Shown: piece after piece, positions 8,007 to 13,935 of the stretch
Layout: every line of letters begins with the position of its first letter
Numbering within the stretch: position 1 is the first letter of the stretch
NCBI GenBank assembly: GCA_900556535.1
Contig: USPI01000016.1
Location: 1-13,993, forward strand
Reading direction: 5' to 3'
From: an uncultured Eubacteriales bacterium
GTDB taxonomy: Bacteria; Bacillota; Clostridia; Oscillospirales; Oscillospiraceae
DNA length: 13,993 bases
Notes under the pieces: model-generated
Databases searched by the model: none
What the model saw: only the letters and a program-made list of their open reading frames with translations
Told to the model about the DNA's origin: nothing
Made by a program: the position numbers and the translations under genes

Positions 8007-8035
8007 ATATTACACCATTCGGTACAAAATTGCAA
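8007..8035 (-). promoter_or_regulatory. cas operon promoter
   Basis: On the - strand a -35 TTGCAA (8030-8035) and a -10 TAATAT (8007-8012) are separated by exactly 17 bp, with TG just before the -10. The start point would be near 8000, leaving a leader of about 22 nt that holds the AGGAGG of cas9. The -35 and the TTT after it duplicate the tracrRNA promoter. Confidence 0.75.
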
Positions 8036-8039
8036 TAAA

Positions 8040-8134
8040 GAGATAACGCCCCGCATAAAGCGAGGCGTTAGAGCTCTTCGGTTTACTACCTTATTATAGT
8101 AACCTAAATAGTTCTTGGTATGGTATAAGAACTG
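8040..8134 (-). ncRNA. tracrRNA
   Basis: The trans-activating RNA that pairs with crRNA repeats and loads Cas9. On the - strand the anti-repeat occupies 8129-8093 and matches the complement of the repeat at 19 or more of its first 22 positions. A bulged part ends in CTATAAT, which pairs with the repeat's GTTATAG. Downstream lie a small nexus-like hairpin (GGTAGTAAACC, 8090-8080), a GAGCTC palindrome, and a 3' hairpin with arms 8069-8060 and 8054-8045. That hairpin is fully paired only in - strand RNA (a U-G wobble replaces a C-A mismatch in the opposite sense), supporting this strand. A weak U-rich tail follows. It sits upstream of cas9 on the same strand. Exact ends are estimated from the promoter and hairpin. 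Confidence 0.9.
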
Positions 8135-8139
8135 TATAT

Positions 8140-8168
8140 ATATTACATCACGGCGCTGCAAATTGCAA
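8140..8168 (-). promoter_or_regulatory. tracrRNA promoter
   Basis: On the - strand a -35 TTGCAA (8163-8168), a 17-bp spacer and a -10 TAATAT (8140-8145) preceded by TG. The predicted start near 8133 lies just before the anti-repeat. Its architecture is the same as the cas9 promoter: both begin TTGCAATTT and use TAATAT. Confidence 0.75.
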
Positions 8169-8169
8169 C

Positions 8170-8502
8170 AGTTTTCTTAAAAGTATGGACTGCGGTGGCT
8201 TTTTAGCATATAAAGCGTGCCGTTGTTTCCCAAAATGCCTGTTGATGTGCCCGTGCTCGGCGGTGCAATTCCAAATAATTCCGTGAAGTTTTCGACACGA
8301 ATTGGTTGAAACTGGGTTGAAAATGTAACTTTTATGTCATTTTCGGGGTGAAAGGTCGAAAAGTAACAAAAATATTACAACGCGCTCGACAATATTCTTG
8401 TGCCACAGAGTTGGGAATGTGGTAAATTTAAAGGAGAAAGGCGCCCCTTTTGCCCGAAATTGTGCAAAGCCGCGCCATGAGGAAATATTGGGAGGAAGTT
8501 AA
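8170..8502. promoter_or_regulatory. spo0A upstream region with three 0A-box-like sites
   Basis: No gene is seen in this stretch between the tracrRNA promoter and spo0A. It contains Spo0A-box cores (TGTCGAA or its complement): TTCGACA at 8291-8297 (exact, reverse sense), GGTCGAA at 8354-8360 (one mismatch) and TCGACAA at 8386-8392 (one mismatch, reverse sense). This fits the autoregulation known for spo0A genes. A direct repeat of GGTTGAAA lies at 8304-8311 and 8315-8322. I could not assign a confident -35/-10 or a sigma-H promoter. The ribosome binding site is GGGAGG at 8490-8495, 7 nt before the start. Bases 8170-8280 show nothing recognisable. Confidence 0.5.
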
Positions 8503-9267
8503 ATGGAGACCATGACACGAGTTTTGATCGCGGACGCCGACGCCGATTTCAGACGCCTGTTCGCAGAGATTTTAAACCACGAGAAGCGCACCGAGTGTGT
8601 CGGCGGCACGGACAACGGCGCGGAGGCGCTCGCGCTCGTCGAGGAGCTAAAGCCCGACCTGCTCGTACTGGACTTGGCGTTGCCGGAGCTTGACGGAATC
8701 GAGATTCTGCGTCGCCTGCCCGAAGTGTGCCCCACGACGAAAGCCGTCGTCGTGAGCGCGATGTACAGGGGCGAAATCGTGGGTCAGTGCTCTGCTTTGG
8801 GGGCGGATTATTTCGTGCCGAAGCCCTGTGACATCGACGTGCTGCTTGAGCGCGTGCGAATGATCGGCGAGGCGAAATCGGAGGCGATTTTCACGCCGCA
8901 GGACGTGAATCTTGAGGCGCTCGTGACCGATATGATACACGAGATCGGCGTGCCTGCACACATAAAAGGCTATCAATATCTGCGCGAGGCAATTATGCTT
9001 GCGGTGAATGATATGGACATCATAAACGCCGTGACGAAGGTGCTGTACCCCACCGTTGCGAAGAAATTTGACACCACGCCCTCGCGGGTGGAGCGCGCGA
9101 TTCGCCACGCCATCGAGGTCGTGTGGGATCGCGGGGACATTGAGGTGCTGCAAAGATTTTTCGGCTACACCGTGTCGAACATCAAGGGCAAGCCGACCAA
9201 CTCCGAGTTCATCGCCATGCTCGCCGACAGCCTCACCCTGCGCCTGAAGCAAGGCGCGACGAAGTGA
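8503..9267 (+). CDS. spo0A: sporulation master response regulator Spo0A
   Basis: A 254-residue transcription factor that commits the cell to sporulation once phosphorylated. The receiver domain (about 5-120) has acidic-pocket D11 and D13, phosphoacceptor D57 ([13 protein letters not shown]), S85 in VVVSAM and K107 in FVPKP. The DNA-binding domain (about 145-250) keeps the family's near-invariant stretches [35 protein letters not shown] (recognition helix region) and [10 protein letters not shown]. Start ATG 8503 has GGGAGG 7 nt upstream; a second ATG three codons later is possible. It is normally found after spoIVB; here it stands alone beside the CRISPR locus, transcribed divergently from tracrRNA and cas9. 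0A boxes upstream suggest autoregulation. No classical terminator follows within 60 bp. Confidence 0.98.
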   Translation: METMTRVLIADADADFRRLFAEILNHEKRTECVGGTDNGAEALALVEELKPDLLVLDLALPELDGIEILRRLPEVCPTTKAVVVSAMYRGEIVGQCSALGADYFVPKPCDIDVLLERVRMIGEAKSEAIFTPQDVNLEALVTDMIHEIGVPAHIKGYQYLREAIMLAVNDMDIINAVTKVLYPTVAKKFDTTPSRVERAIRHAIEVVWDRGDIEVLQRFFGYTVSNIKGKPTNSEFIAMLADSLTLRLKQGATK

Positions 9268-9332
9268 AAATGCGCTAACCCGTCCACCCCGTTTGTCTGC
9301 CGTGAAAAAACACGACGTCCGACGATGTGCAC

Positions 9333-9360
9333 TTGCAAAGCAGGAGAATTATGGTATGAT
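9333..9360 (+). promoter_or_regulatory. promoter of the 369-residue hypothetical protein
   Basis: -35 TTGCAA (9333-9338), a 16-bp spacer and -10 TATGAT (9355-9360) with an extended TGG immediately before it. The start point near 9367 falls at the base of a hairpin, so the mRNA would begin with that structure. Confidence 0.7.
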
Positions 9361-9363
9361 GGT

Positions 9364-9402
9364 TTTTGTGGGGACGCTGCCGTTTGCGGCACCCCCACAA
9401 AA
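9364..9402 (+). other. strong 5'-terminal mRNA hairpin
   Basis: The arms TTTTGTGGGG (9364-9373) and CCCCACAAAA (9393-9402) pair over 10 bp, topped by a second 5-bp stem TGCCG/CGGCA (9378-9382 with 9387-9391) and a TTTG loop, with a small internal loop between. No U-run follows, so it is not a terminator. It lies between the predicted start of transcription and the Shine-Dalgarno at 9412-9416. Likely roles are mRNA stabilisation or translational control; the sequence does not decide. Confidence 0.6.
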
Positions 9403-9423
9403 CAAAACGCGGGAGGCGGGAGG

Positions 9424-10533
9424 ATGAACAAAGAGAATTTGGACAGGCTTATGGCTCGCTACGAGGACGACCTCGACAGGCTTTACGACAGAGGAAGCCA
9501 CGACGAGCTGTTCAAGTGGCGCGCGATGCGGTGCTGGCGCGAGCAATGGTTCAAGCCGGACGGCACGTTTGCGACATTTGCAGACCGCTTCACGGCGGCG
9601 AAAAAGGAATTTTCCCTGTTCATCGACGGCTCACGGATGCACCCCAGCACGGGCATCATAAAGCTCTGCGAATATGAATCGAAAGAGGTCGAGCGGTTGT
9701 TCCGCGAAGTGCTGTTTGCCGACGCGCACGGCGACGCTGCCGTCGTGCAGGACAACATGGATAGGTTCATCGACGGCTATGAGTGCCTGCGCAAAAAGTA
9801 CTGCCCCACAAACTGGTCATACAAGCAGGATCGGCACTCCGCGTCCGTGTTCCTTGCCATGAACGACCCCGATCTTAACTTCGTTTACAAGGCGAGCGTG
9901 GCGCGTGAGATGGCAAGGTACGTCAATTTCGGGTGGGATATCGGCTCGGGAACGAGCTTCAGCCTGCCGAACTATTACAAGCTGTGCGAGGAGCTCACTG
10001 CGGCGCTCAGAGAGCGCGAGAGCCTGATCGAGAAGCACCTTTCGAAGCTCGGCTCCGAGCATTACAGCGACGGCTCGCTGCACCTGCTGGCGTTCAATTT
10101 CATGTACTGCTGTTACACCTACGATTACTACAAGGATCTCACGCTGCCGTTTGCGGGCAAAGCAGCGCACAGAAAAGCCGCGGCGGAGCAGGAACAGGCA
10201 CGCCGTGAGGCCGAGCGCCTTGAGCGGCTCTCGGAGCTTGAGCGGCAGCTTTCGGCGCTTGAGCGAGACTGCGACGAGGCGGCGGAAATATCCCTGACGG
10301 GCGTGCGCGTAACGGCGGATAAGTACGGCGAGGGAGTCGTTATCGGGCAGGACGGGAACAGGATCTCCGTCCGCTTTGCCGAGGAGGAAAAATCATACGT
10401 ACTGAGCAGCCGTTTTTCCGCACGGCCGCGCTTTGAGGATGATGAATACATCGTTTCCGTGTTCACGCGCTACGGCACAGCTCAGGAGAGGATGAAGTAC
10501 ATCCGCAAGGAGCTTGAGTTGCTGCTTGCGTAA
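9424..10533 (+). CDS. hypothetical protein with coiled coil and UvrD-like Tudor/SH3-type C-terminal domain
   Basis: A 369-residue protein that I do not recognise as a whole. Start ATG 9424 is chosen because GGAGG (9412-9416) lies 7 nt upstream and the promoter precedes it; the frame upstream of this is leader. No signal peptide or membrane segment is seen, so it is probably cytoplasmic. Residues 1-245 are mixed, rich in aromatic and charged residues (FKWRAMRCWREQWF; FNFMYCCYTYDYYKD). Residues 248-290 form a charged alpha-helical coiled coil (AAAEQEQARREAERLERL and following). Residues 291-330 (VRVTADKYGEGVVI, ISVRFAEEEKSYVL) match the pattern of the small Tudor/SH3-like domain at the C-terminus of UvrD/PcrA helicases, which contacts RNA polymerase. 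A short helical tail ends the protein. It is a single-gene unit, between its own promoter and a bidirectional terminator. Confidence 0.8.
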   Translation: MNKENLDRLMARYEDDLDRLYDRGSHDELFKWRAMRCWREQWFKPDGTFATFADRFTAAKKEFSLFIDGSRMHPSTGIIKLCEYESKEVERLFREVLFADAHGDAAVVQDNMDRFIDGYECLRKKYCPTNWSYKQDRHSASVFLAMNDPDLNFVYKASVAREMARYVNFGWDIGSGTSFSLPNYYKLCEELTAALRERESLIEKHLSKLGSEHYSDGSLHLLAFNFMYCCYTYDYYKDLTLPFAGKAAHRKAAAEQEQARREAERLERLSELERQLSALERDCDEAAEISLTGVRVTADKYGEGVVIGQDGNRISVRFAEEEKSYVLSSRFSARPRFEDDEYIVSVFTRYGTAQERMKYIRKELELLLA

Positions 10534-10546
10534 CAGCACACACGTG

Positions 10547-10583
10547 AAAACCGCTCCCCTGTCTCGGACGGGGGAGCGGCTTT
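10547..10583. terminator. bidirectional terminator between convergent genes
   Basis: The arms CCGCTCCCC (10551-10559) and GGGGAGCGG (10571-10579) pair perfectly. AAAA flanks the left side and CTTTA the right side, giving U-tracts on both strands (stronger for - strand transcripts). It lies 14 bp after the hypothetical protein's stop and 12 bp from the end of the convergent small membrane protein gene. Confidence 0.88.
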
Positions 10584-10594
10584 ACTTTCTGTGC

Positions 10595-10822
10595 TTATTT
10601 AAAAACAAAATACAGCGTCACGCACCAGCTCAGCAGCGCAAAGAGCATCGCCGCAACGAGAACGCGCAGGCTGTGCTCATTTTCGAGCTCCTGCTGCGCA
10701 CCGGCGGCCTCGGACGCGCCGAGAAGATAGGCTCTGTACAGCGCAATAAAGCGGCGCGAGTCCTCCGCTCCCGCTGCGCGGGCCTGTGCTGCGGTCTTTC
10801 TGAAAATCGGGTGCATCTCCAT
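10595..10822 (-). CDS. small single-pass membrane protein, function unknown
   Basis: A 75-residue protein. The start at ATG 10822 (MEMHPIFRKT) is preceded by GGAG 8 nt upstream and by a good promoter; a longer frame to 10891 would run over the promoter itself and is rejected. Residues 1-50 are hydrophilic, helical and alanine-rich (AAQARAAGAEDSRRF). Residues 53-74 are one hydrophobic transmembrane helix (RVLVAAMLFALLSWCVTLYF) ending in VFK. By composition it resembles a tail-anchored or C-terminally anchored small protein with the N-terminus in the cytoplasm. It has its own promoter and a terminator behind it. No family recognised. Confidence 0.7.
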   Translation of the reverse strand: MEMHPIFRKTAAQARAAGAEDSRRFIALYRAYLLGASEAAGAQQELENEHSLRVLVAAMLFALLSWCVTLYFVFK

Positions 10823-10856
10823 CGTGTGTCTCCATATCAAATAGTATATGGCTATA

Positions 10857-10884
10857 ATTATACTATACGCAGAGGATATTTCAA
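10857..10884 (-). promoter_or_regulatory. promoter of the small membrane protein gene
   Basis: On the - strand a -35 TTGAAA (10879-10884), a 16-bp spacer and a perfect -10 TATAAT (10857-10862). The start point near 10850 gives a leader of about 28 nt. It lies just downstream of the YdcZ-family gene. Confidence 0.75.
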
Positions 10885-10900
10885 GACACAAATTTTCCCG

Positions 10901-11341
10901 CTAACGGCATTTGAACAGCAGCATCCCGCCCGTCATGAGCGCAAGCCCCGCGTACTTATGCCATGTAAAGGCGAGCCTTTCGCTGCCCATGAGCCCGAAG
11001 GCGTCGATGCAGGCGGCGACGAGAAGCTGGGATATCAGGATGACCGACACCGCGAGCGTCGTGCCGAGGCTTTTTATGCCGAGCATGACGGTGACGGTGA
11101 TGACGATGCCGAGCACGCCGCCGAGCCAATAGAGCTTGCTGACCTGACCGAGCTGCGAGAAGCTGCCCTGCCGCCAGAACATCAGCACGGCGAGCGCGAG
11201 CGCAAACGCGGTGCCCTGCACGAAGGCGTTGGCCTCCATGGTGCCGATCCCCTCGCCGAGGCGCGTGTTCATGACTCCCTGCACGCTCATCGCCATCCCC
11301 GCGGCTATGCTGAAAACAATACCGAGCAGCATACTTTCCAT
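10901..11341 (-). CDS. YdcZ/DUF606-family (DMT-type) inner membrane transporter
   Basis: A 146-residue integral membrane protein of the YdcZ (DUF606) family in the drug/metabolite transporter clan. Members are half-size, with about five helices. Visible hydrophobic segments: about 2-24 (LLGIVFSIAAGMAMSVQGVM), 38-56, 70-90 (YWLGGVLGIVITVTVML), 92-113 and 126-145. The motif VQGVMNTRLGEGIGTMEANAFVQG near the N-terminus and VILISQLLVAACIDAFGLMG later are characteristic of the family. Start ATG 11341 is preceded at close range by GGAGGGG; the ATG three codons downstream is an alternative with looser spacing. It is divergent from the ACT-protein gene. The substrate is not known. Confidence 0.9.
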   Translation of the reverse strand: MESMLLGIVFSIAAGMAMSVQGVMNTRLGEGIGTMEANAFVQGTAFALALAVLMFWRQGSFSQLGQVSKLYWLGGVLGIVITVTVMLGIKSLGTTLAVSVILISQLLVAACIDAFGLMGSERLAFTWHKYAGLALMTGGMLLFKCR

Positions 11342-11379
11342 CCCCTCCGAATTTTTCTCATGTTTTTTTCACGCAGCTA

Positions 11380-11408
11380 TTGATAAGCCCGCTGCAATGT
11401 GTTAAAAT
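11380..11408 (+). promoter_or_regulatory. promoter of the ACT-domain protein gene
   Basis: -35 TTGATA (11380-11385), a 17-bp spacer and -10 TAAAAT (11403-11408) with a TG one base before it. The start point is near 11415, about 40 bp before the ATG. Confidence 0.65.
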
Positions 11409-11457
11409 CCGTATCACAAGCACAAATGTCATCGTATCGCACACAGGAGGCTGAATA

Positions 11458-11901
11458 ATGGCGAACGCAAGACCCAAATATTATCTGGTCGAGGCAACGG
11501 CGCTGCCGGAGGTTTTCGTGAAGGTCACGGAGGCCAAGGCACTGCTGGAAACGGGCGAGGCGCGCACGGTCGCGGAGGCCGTGGAGCGCGTTGACCTGAG
11601 CAGAAGCGCGTTTTATAAATACAAGGACTGCATCGCGCCGTTTCGTGACATGAAGCGCGACGCTATCATGACCTTCCACATAAAGCTGCACGACAAGCCC
11701 GGCAAGCTTGCGTCCGTCCTGTCTATTTTTACCGAGTCGGGCGCAAATATACTCACGATAAACCAGTCGATACCGGCAAACGGCGTCGCGCTCGTGACCA
11801 TTTCCATCGCACCGGAAAATCTCACGCTCAGCAGCGACGAGCTGATGGTGCGGCTGACCTCGATGCCGGGCGTTGTGGGCATTGAGCTTATGGCAGGCTG
11901 A
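11458..11901 (+). CDS. pheB: PheB/UPF0735-type ACT domain-containing protein
   Basis: A 147-residue protein of the family named PheB or UPF0735, of full family length. ACT domains bind amino acids and regulate metabolic enzymes. The N-terminal segment (about 6-65) has the family's YYLVEATALPEVFVKVTEAKALL and a small helix-turn-helix-like part, VDLSRSAFYKYKD. The ACT domain spans about 71-145, with DKPGKLASVLSIFTESGANI as the ligand-binding loop and helix and SMPGVVGIELM as the last strand. Start ATG 11458 has AGGAGG 8 nt upstream. It is followed by a terminator and then by aspartate kinase; in Firmicutes this protein is often found next to threonine/aspartate-family genes. The original name comes from a proposed chorismate mutase role that is poorly supported. 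Confidence 0.93.
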   Translation: MANARPKYYLVEATALPEVFVKVTEAKALLETGEARTVAEAVERVDLSRSAFYKYKDCIAPFRDMKRDAIMTFHIKLHDKPGKLASVLSIFTESGANILTINQSIPANGVALVTISIAPENLTLSSDELMVRLTSMPGVVGIELMAG

Positions 11902-11918
11902 ACGTTTCCGAATATGAT

Positions 11919-11948
11919 GAAGTAGGGCAATGACCCTACTTCTTTTTA
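11919..11948 (+). terminator. intrinsic terminator between ACT protein and aspartate kinase
   Basis: The arms GAAGTAGGG (11919-11927) and CCCTACTTC (11934-11942) pair over 9 bp with a 6-base loop, followed by TTTTTATTT. It ends 13 bp before the aspartate kinase start. The kinase therefore depends on readthrough, on regulated antitermination, or on a promoter I cannot see. Confidence 0.88.
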
Positions 11949-11961
11949 TTTGGGTGATGAT

Positions 11962-12918
11962 ATGCTTACAATACAAAAATTCGGCGGCAGCTCACTTGCC
12001 GATGCGCAAAAGCTGCGCGCCGCGGCGTGCGATGCCGCGCAAAAGCTGCGTGACGGCGGGCAGCTCGTCATCGTCGTATCCGCGCGCGGCTCGACAACGG
12101 ATGCGCTCATTTCCGAGGCGGGTGCAATAGACTCCAACGCCGGCGCGAGGGAGCTCGACGCACTTTTGAGCACGGGCGAGCAGTCCTCGGCGGCGCTCAT
12201 GGCGATGCAGCTTTCCGCCATGGGAATCGCAAGCGTTTCGCTCACGGGGCAGCAGGCGGGGATAAAAACCGACCTCAGTCACGGCGACGCGAGGATTACG
12301 GGTATCGACACCTGCCGCATAATGCGCGAGCTCGGCGAGGGGAAAACAGTCGTCGTCGCGGGCTTTCAGGGCGTAAATTCGCGCGAGGACATCACGACGC
12401 TCGGTCGCGGCGGCTCGGACACCACGGCGGTGGAGCTCGCGGCGGCGCTCGGCGCGGACAAATGCGAGATATGCTCCGACGTTGACGGCATCTACACGGC
12501 TGACCCGCGGCTCGTGACGGGGGCGCGGAAGCTTGAGCGCATCGACTACCGCGATATGCTGCTGCTTGCGCGAGGCGGCTCGCAGGTGCTCCACTCGCGC
12601 AGCGTCGAGGCAGCGATGAAAAACGGCGTCGAGGTCGAGCTGAGATCAAGCTTCGTTAAGCGCGCGGGCACCGTTTTGACGCGGCTGGAGCAAAGACCCG
12701 CGGTCTGCGGCGTGACGCGCGATGCTTCCCGCGGGAGCGTCAGCATCGTTGGCGCGGGCGTGGACGCGGGCCTTCTTGCGGACATCGCGGCGCAGCTTGC
12801 GCACAGCGACATCGTCATTCTCGACACCTCGCTCGAACCGGGCGTGTGCACCCTCACGGTTTCGCCCGAGCAGCTTCTGCCGGCGTTGGAGCTGAGCCAC
12901 GCTCTGCTTTTCTGCTGA
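11962..12918 (+). CDS. aspartate kinase, short form with one ACT domain
   Basis: Phosphorylates L-aspartate with ATP in the first step of lysine, threonine, methionine and diaminopimelate synthesis. The kinase domain (about 1-235) is complete: KFGGSS (6-11), LLSTGEQSS (68-76), GFQGVNSREDITTLGRGGSDTTA (134-156) and SDVDGIYTADPR (172-183). Typical enzymes have about 400 residues with two ACT domains; this one has 318. After VCGVTRDASRG the sequence passes directly to SVSIVGAGVDAGLLADIAAQL and ends ALELSHALLF, the pattern of the second ACT domain, so most of the first ACT domain is missing. The reading frame is clean. Start ATG 11962 has only a weak GGGTGAT upstream; TTG 11950 overlaps the terminator and is less likely. 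The free ACT protein lies just upstream. Catalysis is likely; the feedback control mode is uncertain. Confidence 0.92.
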   Translation: MLTIQKFGGSSLADAQKLRAAACDAAQKLRDGGQLVIVVSARGSTTDALISEAGAIDSNAGARELDALLSTGEQSSAALMAMQLSAMGIASVSLTGQQAGIKTDLSHGDARITGIDTCRIMRELGEGKTVVVAGFQGVNSREDITTLGRGGSDTTAVELAAALGADKCEICSDVDGIYTADPRLVTGARKLERIDYRDMLLLARGGSQVLHSRSVEAAMKNGVEVELRSSFVKRAGTVLTRLEQRPAVCGVTRDASRGSVSIVGAGVDAGLLADIAAQLAHSDIVILDTSLEPGVCTLTVSPEQLLPALELSHALLFC

Positions 12919-13001
12919 AATATTTGCGCGGTTTCGCCCCTCGGAGCGGTTCTCGGCGGCATTTCGGAATATATTTTTACGCAATCGGCGCGAATTATGG
13001 T

Positions 13002-13030
13002 TTGCATAAGCGGGTGATTTGTGGTATGCT
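13002..13030 (+). promoter_or_regulatory. promoter of the GntR-family regulator gene
   Basis: -35 TTGCAT (13002-13007), a 17-bp spacer and -10 TATGCT (13025-13030) with an extended TGG before it. The start point is near 13037, with GGAG upstream of ATG 13063. Confidence 0.7.
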
Positions 13031-13062
13031 GAAATGACAGCACAAAAGAAGGAGTTGAGTTC

Positions 13063-13782
13063 ATGGATCGCAAACAGTTTGACAAGATCCGACAAGAAAA
13101 TCCGTTCATGCCGCTCAACGACGTCGTTCATGAGCTTATATTGCAGGAGATAATCAGCTTTTCCGTCATGCCGGGCAGCCGCGTGAGCGAGAGCAGCATC
13201 GCGCAGGAGCTGGGCATAAGCCGCTCCCCGGTGAAGGCGGCGCTCGAAAAGCTCGCGGCGAGCAATTATATAAAGATCCAAAACAGCCGCTATTACGTTG
13301 CCGAGTTCAGCAAGAAGGAATACGACGAGATATGCGACTTCACGGATATGATAGAGACCTATGCCGCGGGCGAGGCGGCGCTGAACATAACGCCCGAGCA
13401 GCTAAGCGAGCTGTACGCCATGGCGCACAGGCTCCAGGACACCTATGACGAGGCGTTTCACAAGGGCAAGGACTTCGTGTTCAAAAAGCTGCTCGAGCGG
13501 GAGATAGAGTTCCATTTCTCCGTCGTCAAGGCATCGGGCAACAGCCTTATTACCGATATCTACGACCAGATGAAGTACCGCCTTTTCCGCTGCCGCAGCT
13601 ACCTGCTGTTTTCGCGTCCCGACGGCTTTTACGACACGGTCGATAACGACCATGTTTTCATCTGCGATATTCTCAAGTTCGGCGACCGCGACATGGCTGC
13701 CGCCGCCGTGCGCCGCCACCTCGGCGTTTCGCGCTCCGGCATCGAGCGATACAACCTGCTCGATCAGGCAGACAAAAAATAA
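13063..13782 (+). CDS. GntR-family transcriptional regulator, FadR/FCD subfamily
   Basis: A 239-residue DNA-binding regulator. The N-terminal winged helix (about 15-82) has the GntR pattern [24 protein letters not shown], then [29 protein letters not shown] as the helix-turn-helix. The C-terminal FCD helical ligand domain (about 87-232) has putative metal/ligand histidines at H151 ([14 protein letters not shown]), H197 ([11 protein letters not shown]) and H219 (AAAAVRRHL), as in FCD proteins that bind carboxylic acids through a metal ion. Start ATG 13063 has AAGGAG upstream. It is transcribed alone and ended by two terminators. Its target and effector cannot be read here, and no metabolic operon partner is in the window. 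Confidence 0.93.
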   Translation: MDRKQFDKIRQENPFMPLNDVVHELILQEIISFSVMPGSRVSESSIAQELGISRSPVKAALEKLAASNYIKIQNSRYYVAEFSKKEYDEICDFTDMIETYAAGEAALNITPEQLSELYAMAHRLQDTYDEAFHKGKDFVFKKLLEREIEFHFSVVKASGNSLITDIYDQMKYRLFRCRSYLLFSRPDGFYDTVDNDHVFICDILKFGDRDMAAAAVRRHLGVSRSGIERYNLLDQADKK

Positions 13783-13786
13783 GCGC

Positions 13787-13826
13787 AAAACCGCTCCCGA
13801 CGTTTTCAGATCGAGAGCGGCTTTTT
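13787..13826 (+). terminator. intrinsic terminator after the GntR regulator
   Basis: The arms CCGCTC (13791-13796) and GAGCGG (13815-13820) are followed by CTTTTT, with AAAA before the left arm. The first 12 bases (AAAACCGCTCCC) are the same as in the terminator at 10547. Confidence 0.75.
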
Positions 13827-13848
13827 AACGAAAAAATACGCCGAAGCG

Positions 13849-13893
13849 CGAAAAAAGCCTCTGCCAACAGGAGAAAGGCAGAGGCTTTTTTCG
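13849..13893. terminator. strong second, bidirectional terminator
   Basis: A perfect 17-bp stem: CGAAAAAAGCCTCTGCC (13849-13865) pairs with GGCAGAGGCTTTTTTCG (13877-13893), with an 11-base loop. T-runs occur on both strands, so it can end transcripts from either side. Confidence 0.9.
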
Positions 13894-13935
13894 GTTTGTT
13901 GTGTTGCGCTGCATCGCGGATTGAGGAGCTCCGCA

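Noticed and set aside
8093..8129. An isolated, tenth CRISPR repeat on the + strand
   Set aside because: It diverges in the middle, is followed by no spacer unit, and has a - strand promoter and hairpins; it is the tracrRNA anti-repeat.
8410..8500. Sigma-H promoter for spo0A
   Set aside because: AGGA- and GAAT-like pieces occur, but not at the required spacing, so I did not call it.
10514..11383. 289-codon + strand frame over the small membrane protein and YdcZ genes
   Set aside because: It is a shadow of convincing - strand genes with promoters and membrane helices; its low-complexity histidine/glutamate-rich sequence is typical of antisense reading.
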